A stretch of DNA of 64,000 bases from Nocardioides sp. S5 (GCF_017310035.1 NZ_CP022296.1:434001-498000), one strand, 5' to 3'. Numbered from the stretch's first letter, positions 44,351-53,090 are shown. Numbers and translations are program-made. The notes: generated by a model not told the origin, from the sequence alone.

Positions 44351-45454
44351 ATGACCGAGTGCCCCAGTGCGATCGCCTTCGGCGCCCTCGCCAGCGAGTT
44401 CCACGCCCAGGTGGGCGGCAAGTGCGCCTCGCTCGGCGTGATGAGCCAGGCCGGGCTGCCCGTGCCGCCCGGCTTCGCCGTCACCACGCGGGTCTTCACC
44501 GACGCGCGTGCAGCCGCGGACACGATGTCGCAGATCAAGGACCTCCTCGCCGACCTCGACTCCTCCGACAACGTTGCCCTGGCACGTGCGGCGAGTCGGA
44601 CCCGGGACCTGATCCGCAGCTGGGAGCTGCCGGAGGAGCACGAGCGGGTCATCCGCGAGATGTACGCCGACCTCTGCACGCTGTGCGGGGTCGATGACGT
44701 TCCTGTCGCCGTCCGGTCCTCCGCGACCTCCGAGGACTCACCCGACGCCTCGTTCGCGGGCGAGCACGACACCTACCTCTGGGTCTGCGGCATCGAGGAG
44801 GTCCTGGAGAAGATCCGCGCCTGCTGGGCAAGCCTCTACACCGACCGAGCCATCGTCTACCGCCATGAGATGGGCTACGACCACGCCGACGTCGACATGG
44901 CTGTCGCGGTCCAGAAGATGGTGCGCCCACGCACTGCAGGCGTGGCCTTCACGCTCGACCCGAGCAACGGGGACCGCTCGGGCATCTGCATCGATGCGGC
45001 CTGGGGGTTCGGCGAGGGAGTGGTGTCGGGTGACGTCACCCCGGACAACTTCCTCGTCGACAAGGTGATGTGGTCGATCAACCGGCGCATCATCAGCCCC
45101 AAGACCCATGCACACCTCCTGACCGACGGAGCCCCGGGCACGCACCCGACGGTGGAGCGCATCGAGCTGCCCGAGGACCAGGTCCTCGCGCCGTCCCTCA
45201 ATGACGAGGAAGTCCTTGCCATCGCCCGGCTGGCCCGGACCGCGGAGAAGCACTACGGCTTCGCACAGGACATCGAGTGGGCGGTGGACGACGACCTCCC
45301 CCCGGGCTCGGACATCGTCCTGCTCCAGGCACGTCCGGAGACCGTCTGGAGCAAGAAGCGACACACCGTCTCGGCCAAGACCGACCTGGTTTCGTCCATC
45401 GTCGACACCCTCGTCAACCCCCTCTACTCCCGCAAGGGCGCGCAGACCGCCTGA
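44351..45454 (+). CDS. PEP-synthase-like ATP-binding subunit (phenylphosphate-synthase beta-like)
   Basis: 367-aa protein made up only of the PPDK/PEP-synthase N-terminal ATP-binding domain: VGGKCASLGVMSQAGLPVPPGF, VAVRSSATSEDSPDASFAGE, AGVAFTLDPSNG, AWGFGEGVVSGDVTPDNF, and DIEWAVDDD ... ILLQARPETVW-type end. Phenylphosphate synthase protein 2 of Thauera is of similar size (about 40 kDa). It should bind ATP and pass a phosphoryl group to the histidine domain of the next gene. It has no histidine or PEP domain of its own, so it is not gluconeogenic PEP synthase. Confidence 0.85.
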   Translation: MTECPSAIAFGALASEFHAQVGGKCASLGVMSQAGLPVPPGFAVTTRVFTDARAAADTMSQIKDLLADLDSSDNVALARAASRTRDLIRSWELPEEHERVIREMYADLCTLCGVDDVPVAVRSSATSEDSPDASFAGEHDTYLWVCGIEEVLEKIRACWASLYTDRAIVYRHEMGYDHADVDMAVAVQKMVRPRTAGVAFTLDPSNGDRSGICIDAAWGFGEGVVSGDVTPDNFLVDKVMWSINRRIISPKTHAHLLTDGAPGTHPTVERIELPEDQVLAPSLNDEEVLAIARLARTAEKHYGFAQDIEWAVDDDLPPGSDIVLLQARPETVWSKKRHTVSAKTDLVSSIVDTLVNPLYSRKGAQTA

Positions 45455-45499
45455 CTCTCGGACTCCTCATCCGCATCACCGAACCGAAGGACCACGACC

Positions 45500-47311
45500 A
45501 TGGCCGACCGCTTTGCGAGCCCGTTCGAGATCGAGACACCTGACGGAGCCGAAGGCTGGCAAAGTCTCTACTCCTACTCCGCCGTCTTCTCCGAGGAGCG
45601 ACGCGACTACGAGGATGGCGGCTTCTGGTTCCACGACGGGGTCCACTGGTCCGAGGCCCTCACGCCCTGGGACGCCGGCGTGTTCGAGGTCGCGATCGCG
45701 TCCCTCGGCCAGTACAACACCCGCCACTACCTCGTCCCGCCGGCGTACGGCGTCGACTTCCGCCTCCTCAACGGCTACGTCTTCCTCAGCCCCGTGCCTG
45801 CTCCTGAAGCGGACATCGAAGGTCGGGTGCCGCACTTCATCGAGCGTGCCGGCTTCTACTTCGCCAACTGGGACCGTCTCTACGACGACTGGCTGGTCAA
45901 GGTCCGGTCCCTTGTCCAGCAGATGAGCGAGCTCGACTTCAGCCCGCTGCCGGAGATGGAGGACATGGACGTCATCACGTCCGGAGCCGGTCGCGGTTCG
46001 GGGGACCGGCTGCTCTCGACCTACCACCGACTGCTGGACAGTGTCGTCACGTTGTGGCAGCACCACTTCGAGTTCCTCAACCTCGGCTATGCGGCCTACC
46101 TCGACTTCTTCGGGTTCTGCAAGGCGGCGTTCCCGTCGATCCCTGACCTCGCCATCGCCAAGATGGTCGCGGGCGTCGACGTCGACCTCTTCAAGCCTGA
46201 CGATCACCTCAAGAGCCTCGCCAGGTTGGCCGTGAGCAGCGGCGTGGACGAGCGCTTCGATGGTGGGAGCCCGGAAGACGTGTGGGCGAAGCTGGCGACC
46301 GACGAACCGGGCCAGGCGTGGATCGCCGAGTGGGACAAGGCTGCGGAGCCGTGGTTCAACTTCTCCACCGGCTCCGGTTTCTACCACTCCGACAAGATCT
46401 GGATCCAGAACGTCGAGGTGCCCCTCGGCTACATCACCGACTACATCGTGAAGGTCCGTGAGGGCGTCGACCTCAACCGTCCGGTCGCTGCGCTCCACAA
46501 GGAGCGTGACCGGGTCGTCTCGGAGTACCGCGAGCTGCTCGACTCCGACGAGGACCGCGAGGTCTTCGACGCCAAGCTGGGGCTGTCGCGCACGGTCTTC
46601 CCCTACGTCGAGAACCACAACTTCTACGTCGAGCACTGGGCCCACTCGGTGATCTGGCGCAAGATGCGCGAGCTCGGAGGCGTGCTGAAGGGCGCCGGCT
46701 TCCTCGTCGAGGTCGATGACGTCTTCATGTTCCGTCGCTCCGAGCTCACGGACGTCCTCTTCGATCTCTATGCCGGTTGGGCCGTCGGGGCACCCTCCCG
46801 CGGCCCGGCCTACTGGCCGAAGGAGATCGAGCGTCGGCACGCAGTCCACGAGGCGCTCAAGGGCTGGTCGGCGCCGCCCGCTCTCGGGGTACCGCCCGAG
46901 GTGGTGACCGAGCCCTTCACGGTCATGCTGTGGGGCATCACCTCCGACTCCGTGTCGGCGTGGCTGAGCTCCGGCGACGGCGCGGAGGACGGGGTCCTCA
47001 GCGGCTTCGCCGCCTCTCCGGGCCTCGTCGAGGGGCCTGCCCGGGTCATCTCCTCTGCAGATCAGATCGGGGAGATCCAGGACGGCGAGATCCTGGTCGC
47101 GCCGCTCACCGCCCCCTCGTGGGCCCCTGTGTTCGGCAAGATCAAGGCCACCGTCACCGATGTCGGCGGGATGATGAGCCACGCCGCCATCGTGTGCCGC
47201 GAGTACGGCCTTCCCGCCGTCACCGGCACGGCCTTCGGCACCAAGACCATCACGACCGGACAGATGCTCCGCGTCGACGGCAACACCGGCAAGGTCACGA
47301 TCCTGGACTGA
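45500..47311 (+). CDS. Phenylphosphate-synthase alpha-like phosphotransferase
   Basis: 603-aa protein. The N-terminal 480 residues match, as I recall, the substrate part of phenylphosphate synthase protein 1 (about 70 kDa): GAEGWQSLYSYSAVFSE, FWFHDGVHWSEAL, HFIERAGFYFANW, HHFEFLNLGYAAYLDFFGF. The C-terminal swivelling PEP-utiliser domain reads VTDVGGMMSHAAIVCREYG, with phospho-carrier H561, then LPAVTGTAFGTKTITTGQ. The enzyme transfers the beta-phosphoryl of ATP to a phenolic hydroxyl. In Thauera this activates phenol for anaerobic carboxylation. Here no carboxylase is present; instead a Rieske oxygenase follows. 45 bp separate it from the ATP subunit. Confidence 0.85.
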   Translation: MADRFASPFEIETPDGAEGWQSLYSYSAVFSEERRDYEDGGFWFHDGVHWSEALTPWDAGVFEVAIASLGQYNTRHYLVPPAYGVDFRLLNGYVFLSPVPAPEADIEGRVPHFIERAGFYFANWDRLYDDWLVKVRSLVQQMSELDFSPLPEMEDMDVITSGAGRGSGDRLLSTYHRLLDSVVTLWQHHFEFLNLGYAAYLDFFGFCKAAFPSIPDLAIAKMVAGVDVDLFKPDDHLKSLARLAVSSGVDERFDGGSPEDVWAKLATDEPGQAWIAEWDKAAEPWFNFSTGSGFYHSDKIWIQNVEVPLGYITDYIVKVREGVDLNRPVAALHKERDRVVSEYRELLDSDEDREVFDAKLGLSRTVFPYVENHNFYVEHWAHSVIWRKMRELGGVLKGAGFLVEVDDVFMFRRSELTDVLFDLYAGWAVGAPSRGPAYWPKEIERRHAVHEALKGWSAPPALGVPPEVVTEPFTVMLWGITSDSVSAWLSSGDGAEDGVLSGFAASPGLVEGPARVISSADQIGEIQDGEILVAPLTAPSWAPVFGKIKATVTDVGGMMSHAAIVCREYGLPAVTGTAFGTKTITTGQMLRVDGNTGKVTILD

Positions 47312-47369
47312 GGCGCTTCGCCCAGTCCGGACACAGGCCACCAAGAACCACAGACGAGAAGGAACCTCC

Positions 47370-48626
47370 ATGCTGACTGTCGAGCAGAACGAAGAACTCA
47401 CCAGTGTCGGACCCGGCACGCCCATGGGCGAGCTGCTGCGCCGCTACTGGTACCCCATCGCGTTCGAGCAGGACTTCGACACACGGCCCAGCAAGACCGT
47501 GCGCCTGCTCGGCGAGAACTGGACGCTCTACAAGACCCCGTCGGGCAAGTACGGCATCATCGGCGAGGCCTGCCCGCACCGCCGGGCCTCCCTGACCTAC
47601 GGCATCGTCCACGAGGACGGCATCCGCTGTGGCTACCACGGCTGGAAGTACGACTTCGACGGTCAGTGCGTCGAGCAGCCGGCGGAGAACGACAACTCGA
47701 CGTTCCGCGACAAGATCAAGGCCAAGGCGGGTTCGGCCCAGACCCTCGGTGGGATGGTCTGGGTCTACGTCGGGCCCGCACCCGTGCCGGAGCTGCCGCG
47801 GTTCGACGTCTACGTCGAGGACGGCATCCGCGACATCGGGGTGGCCACCCTGCCCTGCAACTGGCTCCAGATCATGGAGAACTCCGTCGACCCGCACCAC
47901 GTGGAGTGGTTGCACGGCGCCTACTTCGAGTTCCTGGGTCAGACCCAGGGCTTCGAGGCGCCCAAGTCCTTCCAGAAGAAGCACATGAAGGTGTCCTTCG
48001 ACGAGTTCGAGTACGGCATCATCAAGCGCCGCGTGCTCGAGGGCCACACCGAGAGCGACGACGACTGGGCCATCGGCCACCCGATGATGTTTCCCTACGG
48101 CATGCGGGTGGGTGGGATGTTCATCGACCAGATGCAGATCCGCGTGCCGATCGACGACACCACGACGTGGAAGGTCTTCTACTCCCTCCACCACCCCGAT
48201 GGTGGCACGTGGGAGAAGCAGGAGCGCCCGGTCGTCTACAACTACGAGATCTTCGACGACAACGGAGACTTCGTGACCGACTACGTCGAGGGCCAGGACG
48301 TCATGGCGTGGGTCTCCCAGGGGGCGATCACGGACCGTTCCCAGGAGCACCTGGGTCGCTCGGACCAGGGCGTGGCGATGCTGCGCAAGATGTTCAAGGA
48401 AGCGATGGCCGACGTCGAGGACGGCCAGGACCCGCTGGGCGTGGTGCGCGAGAAGCACGAGATCATCCACCTGCCGTGCGAGAAGGACAAGTTCGGCGCC
48501 GGCACCGCCTTCACCGACCAGTGGATCAACGGCGGGTCGATGCGCTACAGCCCGATCCGCGAGCAGCTGCTCGCCCTGCACCGTGACGCAGCGACTGCCC
48601 GCGAGAGGGCTGGCTCAGGTGCGTGA
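47370..48626 (+). CDS. Rieske aromatic-ring oxygenase, phthalate-dioxygenase type
   Basis: 418-aa oxygenase subunit. The Rieske cluster is EACPHRRASL (C68, H70) and CGYHGWKYDF (C87, H90). The mononuclear iron site is NSVDPHHVEWLHG (bridging D174, H177, H182). The start MLTVEQNEELTSVGPGTPMG and the length put it in the phthalate 4,5-dioxygenase/phenoxybenzoate dioxygenase-like group, which works with a reductase of FMN-NAD-[2Fe-2S] type, encoded at 49573. I infer that it hydroxylates the ring of an aryl-phosphate or related phenolic. It lies 58 bp after the dikinase subunit. Confidence 0.92.
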   Translation: MLTVEQNEELTSVGPGTPMGELLRRYWYPIAFEQDFDTRPSKTVRLLGENWTLYKTPSGKYGIIGEACPHRRASLTYGIVHEDGIRCGYHGWKYDFDGQCVEQPAENDNSTFRDKIKAKAGSAQTLGGMVWVYVGPAPVPELPRFDVYVEDGIRDIGVATLPCNWLQIMENSVDPHHVEWLHGAYFEFLGQTQGFEAPKSFQKKHMKVSFDEFEYGIIKRRVLEGHTESDDDWAIGHPMMFPYGMRVGGMFIDQMQIRVPIDDTTTWKVFYSLHHPDGGTWEKQERPVVYNYEIFDDNGDFVTDYVEGQDVMAWVSQGAITDRSQEHLGRSDQGVAMLRKMFKEAMADVEDGQDPLGVVREKHEIIHLPCEKDKFGAGTAFTDQWINGGSMRYSPIREQLLALHRDAATARERAGSGA

Positions 48627-48915
48627 CCTCAGCGAGCAGGCGCGACGAGCGGCCCATCACGGGCCGATGCCGGACCTGCCTCCCGACCCGCACCGGCTCC
48701 CGCCCCCGGGCGACTGGTTCGCCTCCGACGCGGCCCACCACCTCCTGGACCGGCCGAAGTTCTGCCCGAGGTGCGCGGCCGCCCTCGACCGCGGGCTGGT
48801 CTCGGAGTGGTGGAGCGGAGGAGACCGGGTGTTCCTCACGTGGTGCGCGGAGTGTCACTGGACCGGCAACGTGGTCCTGTTCGACAAGGCCGTCATCGAG
48901 GAGCCTGAGCACTGA
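48619..48915 (+). CDS. Small zinc-ribbon protein
   Basis: 98-aa protein from GTG 48619, overlapping the oxygenase stop by 8 bp. The C-terminal half has two CxxC pairs, CPRCAAALDRGLV and WCAECHWTG, forming a zinc ribbon like that at the N-terminus of NudC-type enzymes. No other domain. Its job in the operon is unknown; a scaffold or accessory role for the dikinase or oxygenase is possible. ATG 48583 is an upstream alternative inside the oxygenase gene. Confidence 0.65.
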   Translation: MRDLSEQARRAAHHGPMPDLPPDPHRLPPPGDWFASDAAHHLLDRPKFCPRCAAALDRGLVSEWWSGGDRVFLTWCAECHWTGNVVLFDKAVIEEPEH

Positions 48916-49580
48916 TGACCGGCCCCGCCCTGGTGCTGGACTTCGGGGGACCGGTCCTGCTCACGCCCTTCGAGCTCGTCCGCGACGAGGTCGGAACTCC
49001 TGCGTGGTCGCTGCTGCACGAGCGCGGCCCTCTGGCCACTGCCGAGCGCCCGGACCCGGTGTGGGAAAGCCTTCAGGCAGGCAGGATCACCGAGCGCGAC
49101 TACTGGGACGAGCGCGCCGCGGAGTGGCACCAGTCGGGAGGCCACGGACCGGACATCAGGTCGATGATCGCGCACCTCTACGAACCGGCACGGCCGGCCC
49201 TGGTGCGTGAGCGCGCGCGGACACTCGTGCGTGATGCCCATGCCGCGGGCATGCAGGTCGGAATCCTCAGCAACGACCTCGGTCACTTCCACAAGGACGA
49301 GTGGATCGAGCAGATCGAGATCGTCGGCGACGTCGATGTCGTGGTCGACGGCTCCGTGGAGGGATATCTCAAGCCTCATCCACGGCTCTACGAGATGCTG
49401 TCCGAGCGCTTGGACGTGGCCTTCGCCGACATGGTCTTCCTCGACGACCAGACGACCAACATCCGGGGCGCCGAGGCACTGGGCATCCCGTCCGTCTGGT
49501 TCGACGTCACCGATCCGGACGAATCCTTTGCTGCCGTACGACACCTGCTGGGACTACCCACGGAGGACAACGATGGTTGA
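48915..49580 (+). CDS. HAD-superfamily hydrolase
   Basis: 221-aa HAD hydrolase. The usual DxDxT motif I is changed to LVLDFGGPVLLTP (D then G at the second aspartate position), as in epoxide-hydrolase N-terminal-type and YihX-type members that begin DFGGV. Motif II is VGILSNDLG, the lysine motif YLKPHPRLYEM, and motif IV VFLDDQTTNIRGAEALG. A phosphatase role is uncertain because the general-acid aspartate is lost. It starts in the stop of the zinc-ribbon gene and overlaps the reductase gene by 8 bp. Anaerobic phenylphosphate carboxylase also includes a HAD subunit, which makes its presence here notable. Confidence 0.8.
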   Translation: MTGPALVLDFGGPVLLTPFELVRDEVGTPAWSLLHERGPLATAERPDPVWESLQAGRITERDYWDERAAEWHQSGGHGPDIRSMIAHLYEPARPALVRERARTLVRDAHAAGMQVGILSNDLGHFHKDEWIEQIEIVGDVDVVVDGSVEGYLKPHPRLYEMLSERLDVAFADMVFLDDQTTNIRGAEALGIPSVWFDVTDPDESFAAVRHLLGLPTEDNDG

Positions 49581-50541
49581 GCAGCGCGAGGCCCGCGTCA
49601 CCCAGATGACATGGGAGGCCGACGGAGTGGTCTCGGTCCGTCTCGCCCGGATCGAGAGCAACGACCCGCTGCCGGCGTGGGAACCTGGTGCCCACATCGA
49701 CGTCTACGTGCCGGACGGCACCACCCGCCAGTACTCCCTCTGCGGCGACCCCGGCGACCTGTCGTCGTGGCAGTTCGCCGTCCTCCGGGAGCCGGAGGGC
49801 CGGGGCGGGTCGGCCTTCATCCACGACCAGCTGCGGGTCGGCGACCGGCTTCTGGTGACGAGACCGAAGCAGAGCTTTGCCCTCGAGGACGCCTCCTTCC
49901 ACGCCCTCGTCGCCGGAGGAGTCGGGATCACCCCGATGATGGCCATGGCCGAGGAGCTCGCCCGCACCGGACGACCGTTCCACCTGACCTACGGCGGGCG
50001 CACGCGCGCGTCGATGGCCTTCTGCCAACGCCTCGAGGCCCTGGGCGACCGGCTGACGCTCCTGGCCGAGGACACCGATGGCCGCGCCGACCTCGAAGCC
50101 GTCGTCCGCGACCTGCCCGAGGGTGGGCTGGTCTACGTGTGCGGGCCGGTCGGCCTGCTGCGGGCCGTGGAGGCTGCCGCTGAGGCCGTGCACGGCGCCG
50201 ACCAGGACATCGTCCGCTTCGAGCTGTTCAGCCGGGCCGGCGTGGAGCCGCAGGAGAGCGCTGCGCTCGATGCGGACAGCTACGAGCTGGTCCTGACAGA
50301 GTCGGGACACACTCTGCGGCTCGCGCCCGAGGCCAACATCCTCGAGGTCGTGCTTGCGCTGGGACTCGACGTGGAGAACGACTGCCGCGACGGGATCTGC
50401 GGTTCCTGCATCACGCCCATCCGGTCCGGCACGGCCGACCACCGCGACCTGGTCCTCACCAAGCGGGAGAAGGCCGCGATGGACAAGATGCTCATCTGCG
50501 TCTCGCGGCCGACCTGCGCCCGGCTCGAGCTCGAGCTCTGA
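49573..50541 (+). CDS. Oxygenase reductase, FNR-type with C-terminal [2Fe-2S]
   Basis: 322-aa phthalate-dioxygenase-reductase/VanB-like protein. Flavin domain RQYSLCGDPGDL, NAD domain ALVAGGVGITPMMAMAEEL and VYVCGPVGLLRAVE, and a C-terminal plant-type ferredoxin with DCRDGICGSCITPIRSG ... MLICVSRPT giving the four cysteines. It passes electrons from NAD(P)H to the Rieske oxygenase. It is the last gene of the plus-strand operon, ending 2 bp from the convergent aldehyde dehydrogenase. Confidence 0.92.
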   Translation: MVEQREARVTQMTWEADGVVSVRLARIESNDPLPAWEPGAHIDVYVPDGTTRQYSLCGDPGDLSSWQFAVLREPEGRGGSAFIHDQLRVGDRLLVTRPKQSFALEDASFHALVAGGVGITPMMAMAEELARTGRPFHLTYGGRTRASMAFCQRLEALGDRLTLLAEDTDGRADLEAVVRDLPEGGLVYVCGPVGLLRAVEAAAEAVHGADQDIVRFELFSRAGVEPQESAALDADSYELVLTESGHTLRLAPEANILEVVLALGLDVENDCRDGICGSCITPIRSGTADHRDLVLTKREKAAMDKMLICVSRPTCARLELEL

Positions 50542-50543
50542 GG

Positions 50544-52001
50544 TCAGCTCCCGGCTGGCTGGGCGTTGATCTGCATGACCACGGCCTTGGGCTCGGTGAA
50601 GAACTCCCGCGAGAAGTTGCCACCCTCGCGCCCCACGCCGGATGAACCGACGCCACCGAACGGTGCACGCAGGTCCCGGATGAAGAAGCAGTTGACCCAC
50701 ACCGTGCCGACCTGGAGTCGTGCGGACACCCGGTGGGCCGTGTGGAGGTTCTCGGTGAACACCTGGGCGTCGAGGCCGTAGTCGCTCTCGTTCGCCAGGG
50801 CGATGACCTCGTCCTCGGTGTCGAAGGGGTGGATGACGACCACCGGTCCGAAGATCTCCTCGGTCACGTGCGGGCTGTCCAGGGGCATGTCGACCAGGAC
50901 GGTGGGCTTGACCTGCCATCCCTCGCCGACGCCGCCGCTGAGGATGCGACCGCCCCACTGCCCCACGGCGTCGATGTAGCCCTTCACCTTGTGGAAGTGC
51001 TCCTCGGACGCCAACGGGCCGAAGTCGGTCTCGGTGTCGAGCGGGTCGCCGATACGCATCGCCTCGGCCGAAGCGACGAACTTCTCCAGGAACGCGTCCA
51101 GGATGGGGCGCTCGACGAAGAGCCGGCTGCCGGAGAGGCAGATCTGGCCGGCGTTGCGGAAGATCGACTGGATCGACCAGTGGACTGCATTGTCGAGCTC
51201 TGCATCGGCGAAGACGATGTTGCAGTTCTTGCCGCCCAGCTCGAGGGACACGGGCGTGAGGTTGGCGGACGCCGCACGGCTGATGATCTTTCCGGTTCCG
51301 GTCTCACCGGTGAAGGTGATCCGGTCGACGCGTGGGTCCTCGGTCAGCGCCGCACCCACGGAGTCCGCGCCATAGCCGTGCACGACGTTGAGCACCCCGG
51401 GGGGCAGGCCGGCCTCGAGGGCGAGCCGGGCCATGATGGTCGCACTGGTGGGGGTGTCCTCGGCCGGCTTGAGGACGACCGTGTTGCCCCAGGCAAGGGC
51501 GGGAGCGACCTTCCACGACTCCAGCATGAGCGGGAAGTTCCATGGCGCGATCGCCACCACGACGCCAGCGGCCTCGAAGCGCGTGTAGGCGTGGTGCCCG
51601 GTGTCCATCGGAAGTGCCTCGGCGGTGGCCATCTTCGCGTGGTCGGCGAAGAACCGGAAGTTCATCGCGGCGCGAGCCACGTCGTGGTGGCACTGGTTGA
51701 GGGGCTTGCCCATGTCCCGGGAGTCCGCGGCGGCCAGCTCGTCGGCACTGGCCTCCATCGCGTCGGCCAGGCGGTGCAGCAGCCCCTGTCGCTCGCCGTA
51801 CCCCATCCGTGGCCAGGGCCCCTCGTCGAACGCCTGGCGGGCAGCGGTGACCGCGGCCTCCGCATCGACCTTCGAGCCCAGCGCCACCTCGGCCCAGGCT
51901 TGGCGGGTCCACGGGTTGACGGTGTCGAAGCGGGCGCCGTCGAGGGAAGGAACCTCGGCACCGCCGATGACGTGTCCGAAGAACTCGGGGGTGGTGGTCA
52001 C
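50544..52001 (-). CDS. 2-hydroxymuconic semialdehyde dehydrogenase
   Basis: 485-aa NAD-dependent aldehyde dehydrogenase. Catalytic C288 in RNAGQICLSGSRLFVE and E254 in SLELGGKNCNIVF, with IAPWNFPLMLESWK and TFTGETGTGK for cofactor binding. Its place with the tautomerase and decarboxylase (4-bp overlap with the former) marks it as the dehydrogenase of the oxalocrotonate branch (DmpC/XylG role). It oxidises the ring-fission semialdehyde to 4-oxalocrotonate. A betaine-aldehyde or other ALDH role is possible by sequence but not by context. Confidence 0.87.
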   Translation of the reverse strand: MTTTPEFFGHVIGGAEVPSLDGARFDTVNPWTRQAWAEVALGSKVDAEAAVTAARQAFDEGPWPRMGYGERQGLLHRLADAMEASADELAAADSRDMGKPLNQCHHDVARAAMNFRFFADHAKMATAEALPMDTGHHAYTRFEAAGVVVAIAPWNFPLMLESWKVAPALAWGNTVVLKPAEDTPTSATIMARLALEAGLPPGVLNVVHGYGADSVGAALTEDPRVDRITFTGETGTGKIISRAASANLTPVSLELGGKNCNIVFADAELDNAVHWSIQSIFRNAGQICLSGSRLFVERPILDAFLEKFVASAEAMRIGDPLDTETDFGPLASEEHFHKVKGYIDAVGQWGGRILSGGVGEGWQVKPTVLVDMPLDSPHVTEEIFGPVVVIHPFDTEDEVIALANESDYGLDAQVFTENLHTAHRVSARLQVGTVWVNCFFIRDLRAPFGGVGSSGVGREGGNFSREFFTEPKAVVMQINAQPAGS

Positions 52002-52213
52002 GGGGTGATCCCTTCGGAAGGGGTGCCTCGGCGTTCGGCGACGGTGACGTCGCCGGCGGCCCAGTGGGTGGGTGGGACTTCGCGGATGACGACGCGGATG
52101 CTCTCGCGAGGAGCGTCGACAGTGGAGACCGCTGCTTCTGTGAGCGCGGTGATGAGGGCCCGGAGCTGGTCAGGGCTGCGGCCCTCGACCAGGGTCACGT
52201 CGATGAACGGCAT
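51998..52213 (-). CDS. 4-oxalocrotonate tautomerase
   Basis: 71-aa tautomerase starting MPFIDVTLVEGRSPDQL. After removal of Met, Pro1 is the catalytic base; Arg11 and Arg39 are in the expected positions, and Trp50 stands where Phe50 usually is. It converts 2-hydroxymuconate to 2-oxo-3-hexenedioate. The start at 52213 is required to place the catalytic proline; a longer frame from 52231 would bury it. It overlaps the decarboxylase stop by one base and the dehydrogenase start by 4 bp. Confidence 0.9.
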   Translation of the reverse strand: MPFIDVTLVEGRSPDQLRALITALTEAAVSTVDAPRESIRVVIREVPPTHWAAGDVTVAERRGTPSEGITP

Positions 52214-53004
52214 CAGTCGGGCCTTCCGCACTCGAGCGCCACGTCGCCGAGGTGGGCGAAGCGGCAGTTGACGGTGGACCCCGGGGTGGCGAACACCGCG
52301 TCGGACATGCCGCCGGTCAGCACGATCCAGCCGGCCTCGATCGCCGATCCGCGCGTGGCCAGGTCGTTGACGGCGAGGGCGAGTGCCTCCGCGGGGTGTC
52401 CGAGCACATCGGCACCGGTCGCTCGGTGCACGACGTCGCCGTCGACGACCACCTCGACCGCCTCGGCGGCCAGGTCGAGCTCGTCGTGGCGGACTGCGAC
52501 ATCGCCGATGAGGTAGGCGCCTGACGAGGCGTTGTCCGCGAGCACGTCTCCGACCGTGAACCTGAAGTCGCGGTAGCGGCTGTCGATCACCTCAGCGCCG
52601 CCGCGCACCTCGCCGACGGCCGCGAGGGCCTGGTCGGCGGTGACGCCGGGACCTTCGAGTCGCTCCTTCATCACGAAGACGATCTCGGGCTCGATGCGTG
52701 GATGGATCAACGCGTGCTGGGGAACCGGATCGCCGGCGCCGAGTGCCATGGCGTCCGTCAGCCAGGCCACCAGTGGCGTGTCGATCCCCATGCGCTGCTG
52801 CTTGGCGCGGCTGGTGAGACCCAGCTTGACCCCGGTGACCTTCTCGCCGCGCTCGAGCCGGCGGCGCAGGGTCTCGGCCTGGATCCGGTAGCCGGTCGCG
52901 ACGTCGAGATCGGGCCACTCGTCGGCGAAGGAGTCACGGTCGCGCCGCTCGGCCTCGCAGGCGAGCAGCTCGGTGGCGACGCTGTCCTCGGTCCATGTGG
53001 TCAT
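52213..53004 (-). CDS. dmpH: 4-oxalocrotonate decarboxylase (hydratase-family)
   Basis: 263-aa member of the hydratase/decarboxylase family: VATGYRIQAETLRRRLERGE, VTGVKLGLTSRAKQQRMGI, metal-binding RIEPEIVFVMKERL, AEVIDSRYRDFRF and DVLADNASSGAYLIG. It is separated from dmpE and coupled to the tautomerase, so I assign it as the decarboxylase producing 2-hydroxypentadienoate. It is first of the minus-strand operon; two GTTC-N9-GAAC sites lie in its divergent promoter region. Confidence 0.8.
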   Translation of the reverse strand: MTTWTEDSVATELLACEAERRDRDSFADEWPDLDVATGYRIQAETLRRRLERGEKVTGVKLGLTSRAKQQRMGIDTPLVAWLTDAMALGAGDPVPQHALIHPRIEPEIVFVMKERLEGPGVTADQALAAVGEVRGGAEVIDSRYRDFRFTVGDVLADNASSGAYLIGDVAVRHDELDLAAEAVEVVVDGDVVHRATGADVLGHPAEALALAVNDLATRGSAIEAGWIVLTGGMSDAVFATPGSTVNCRFAHLGDVALECGRPD

Positions 53005-53073
53005 CGGGTCTCTTTCGGGTTCGGGGGCTACGTGCCACGAACGTACGGATGGAGCAGCCCGGCCGACCGTCAC

Positions 53074-53090
53074 GTTCTGCCTGCGCGAAC
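53074..53090. promoter_or_regulatory. GTTC-N9-GAAC operator, site C
   Basis: GTTCTGCCTGCGCGAAC, 70-86 nt upstream of the decarboxylase start and 30 bp (about three helical turns) from site D. Confidence 0.65.

Noticed and set aside
44351..47311. Ordinary gluconeogenic PEP synthase or PPDK split by frameshift
   Set aside because: The two genes are complete with their own starts; the large protein lacks the PEP/pyruvate TIM-barrel domain and instead has a phenylphosphate-synthase-like N-terminal region.
51998..52231. Longer tautomerase start at 52231
   Set aside because: It would put six residues before the catalytic proline; start 52213 gives Pro1, Arg11 and Arg39 in register.
52213..53004. 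dmpH and dmpE as a simple tandem duplication with the truncated hydratase
   Set aside because: The three copies are clearly diverged and each sits in a different operon context matching distinct pathway steps.
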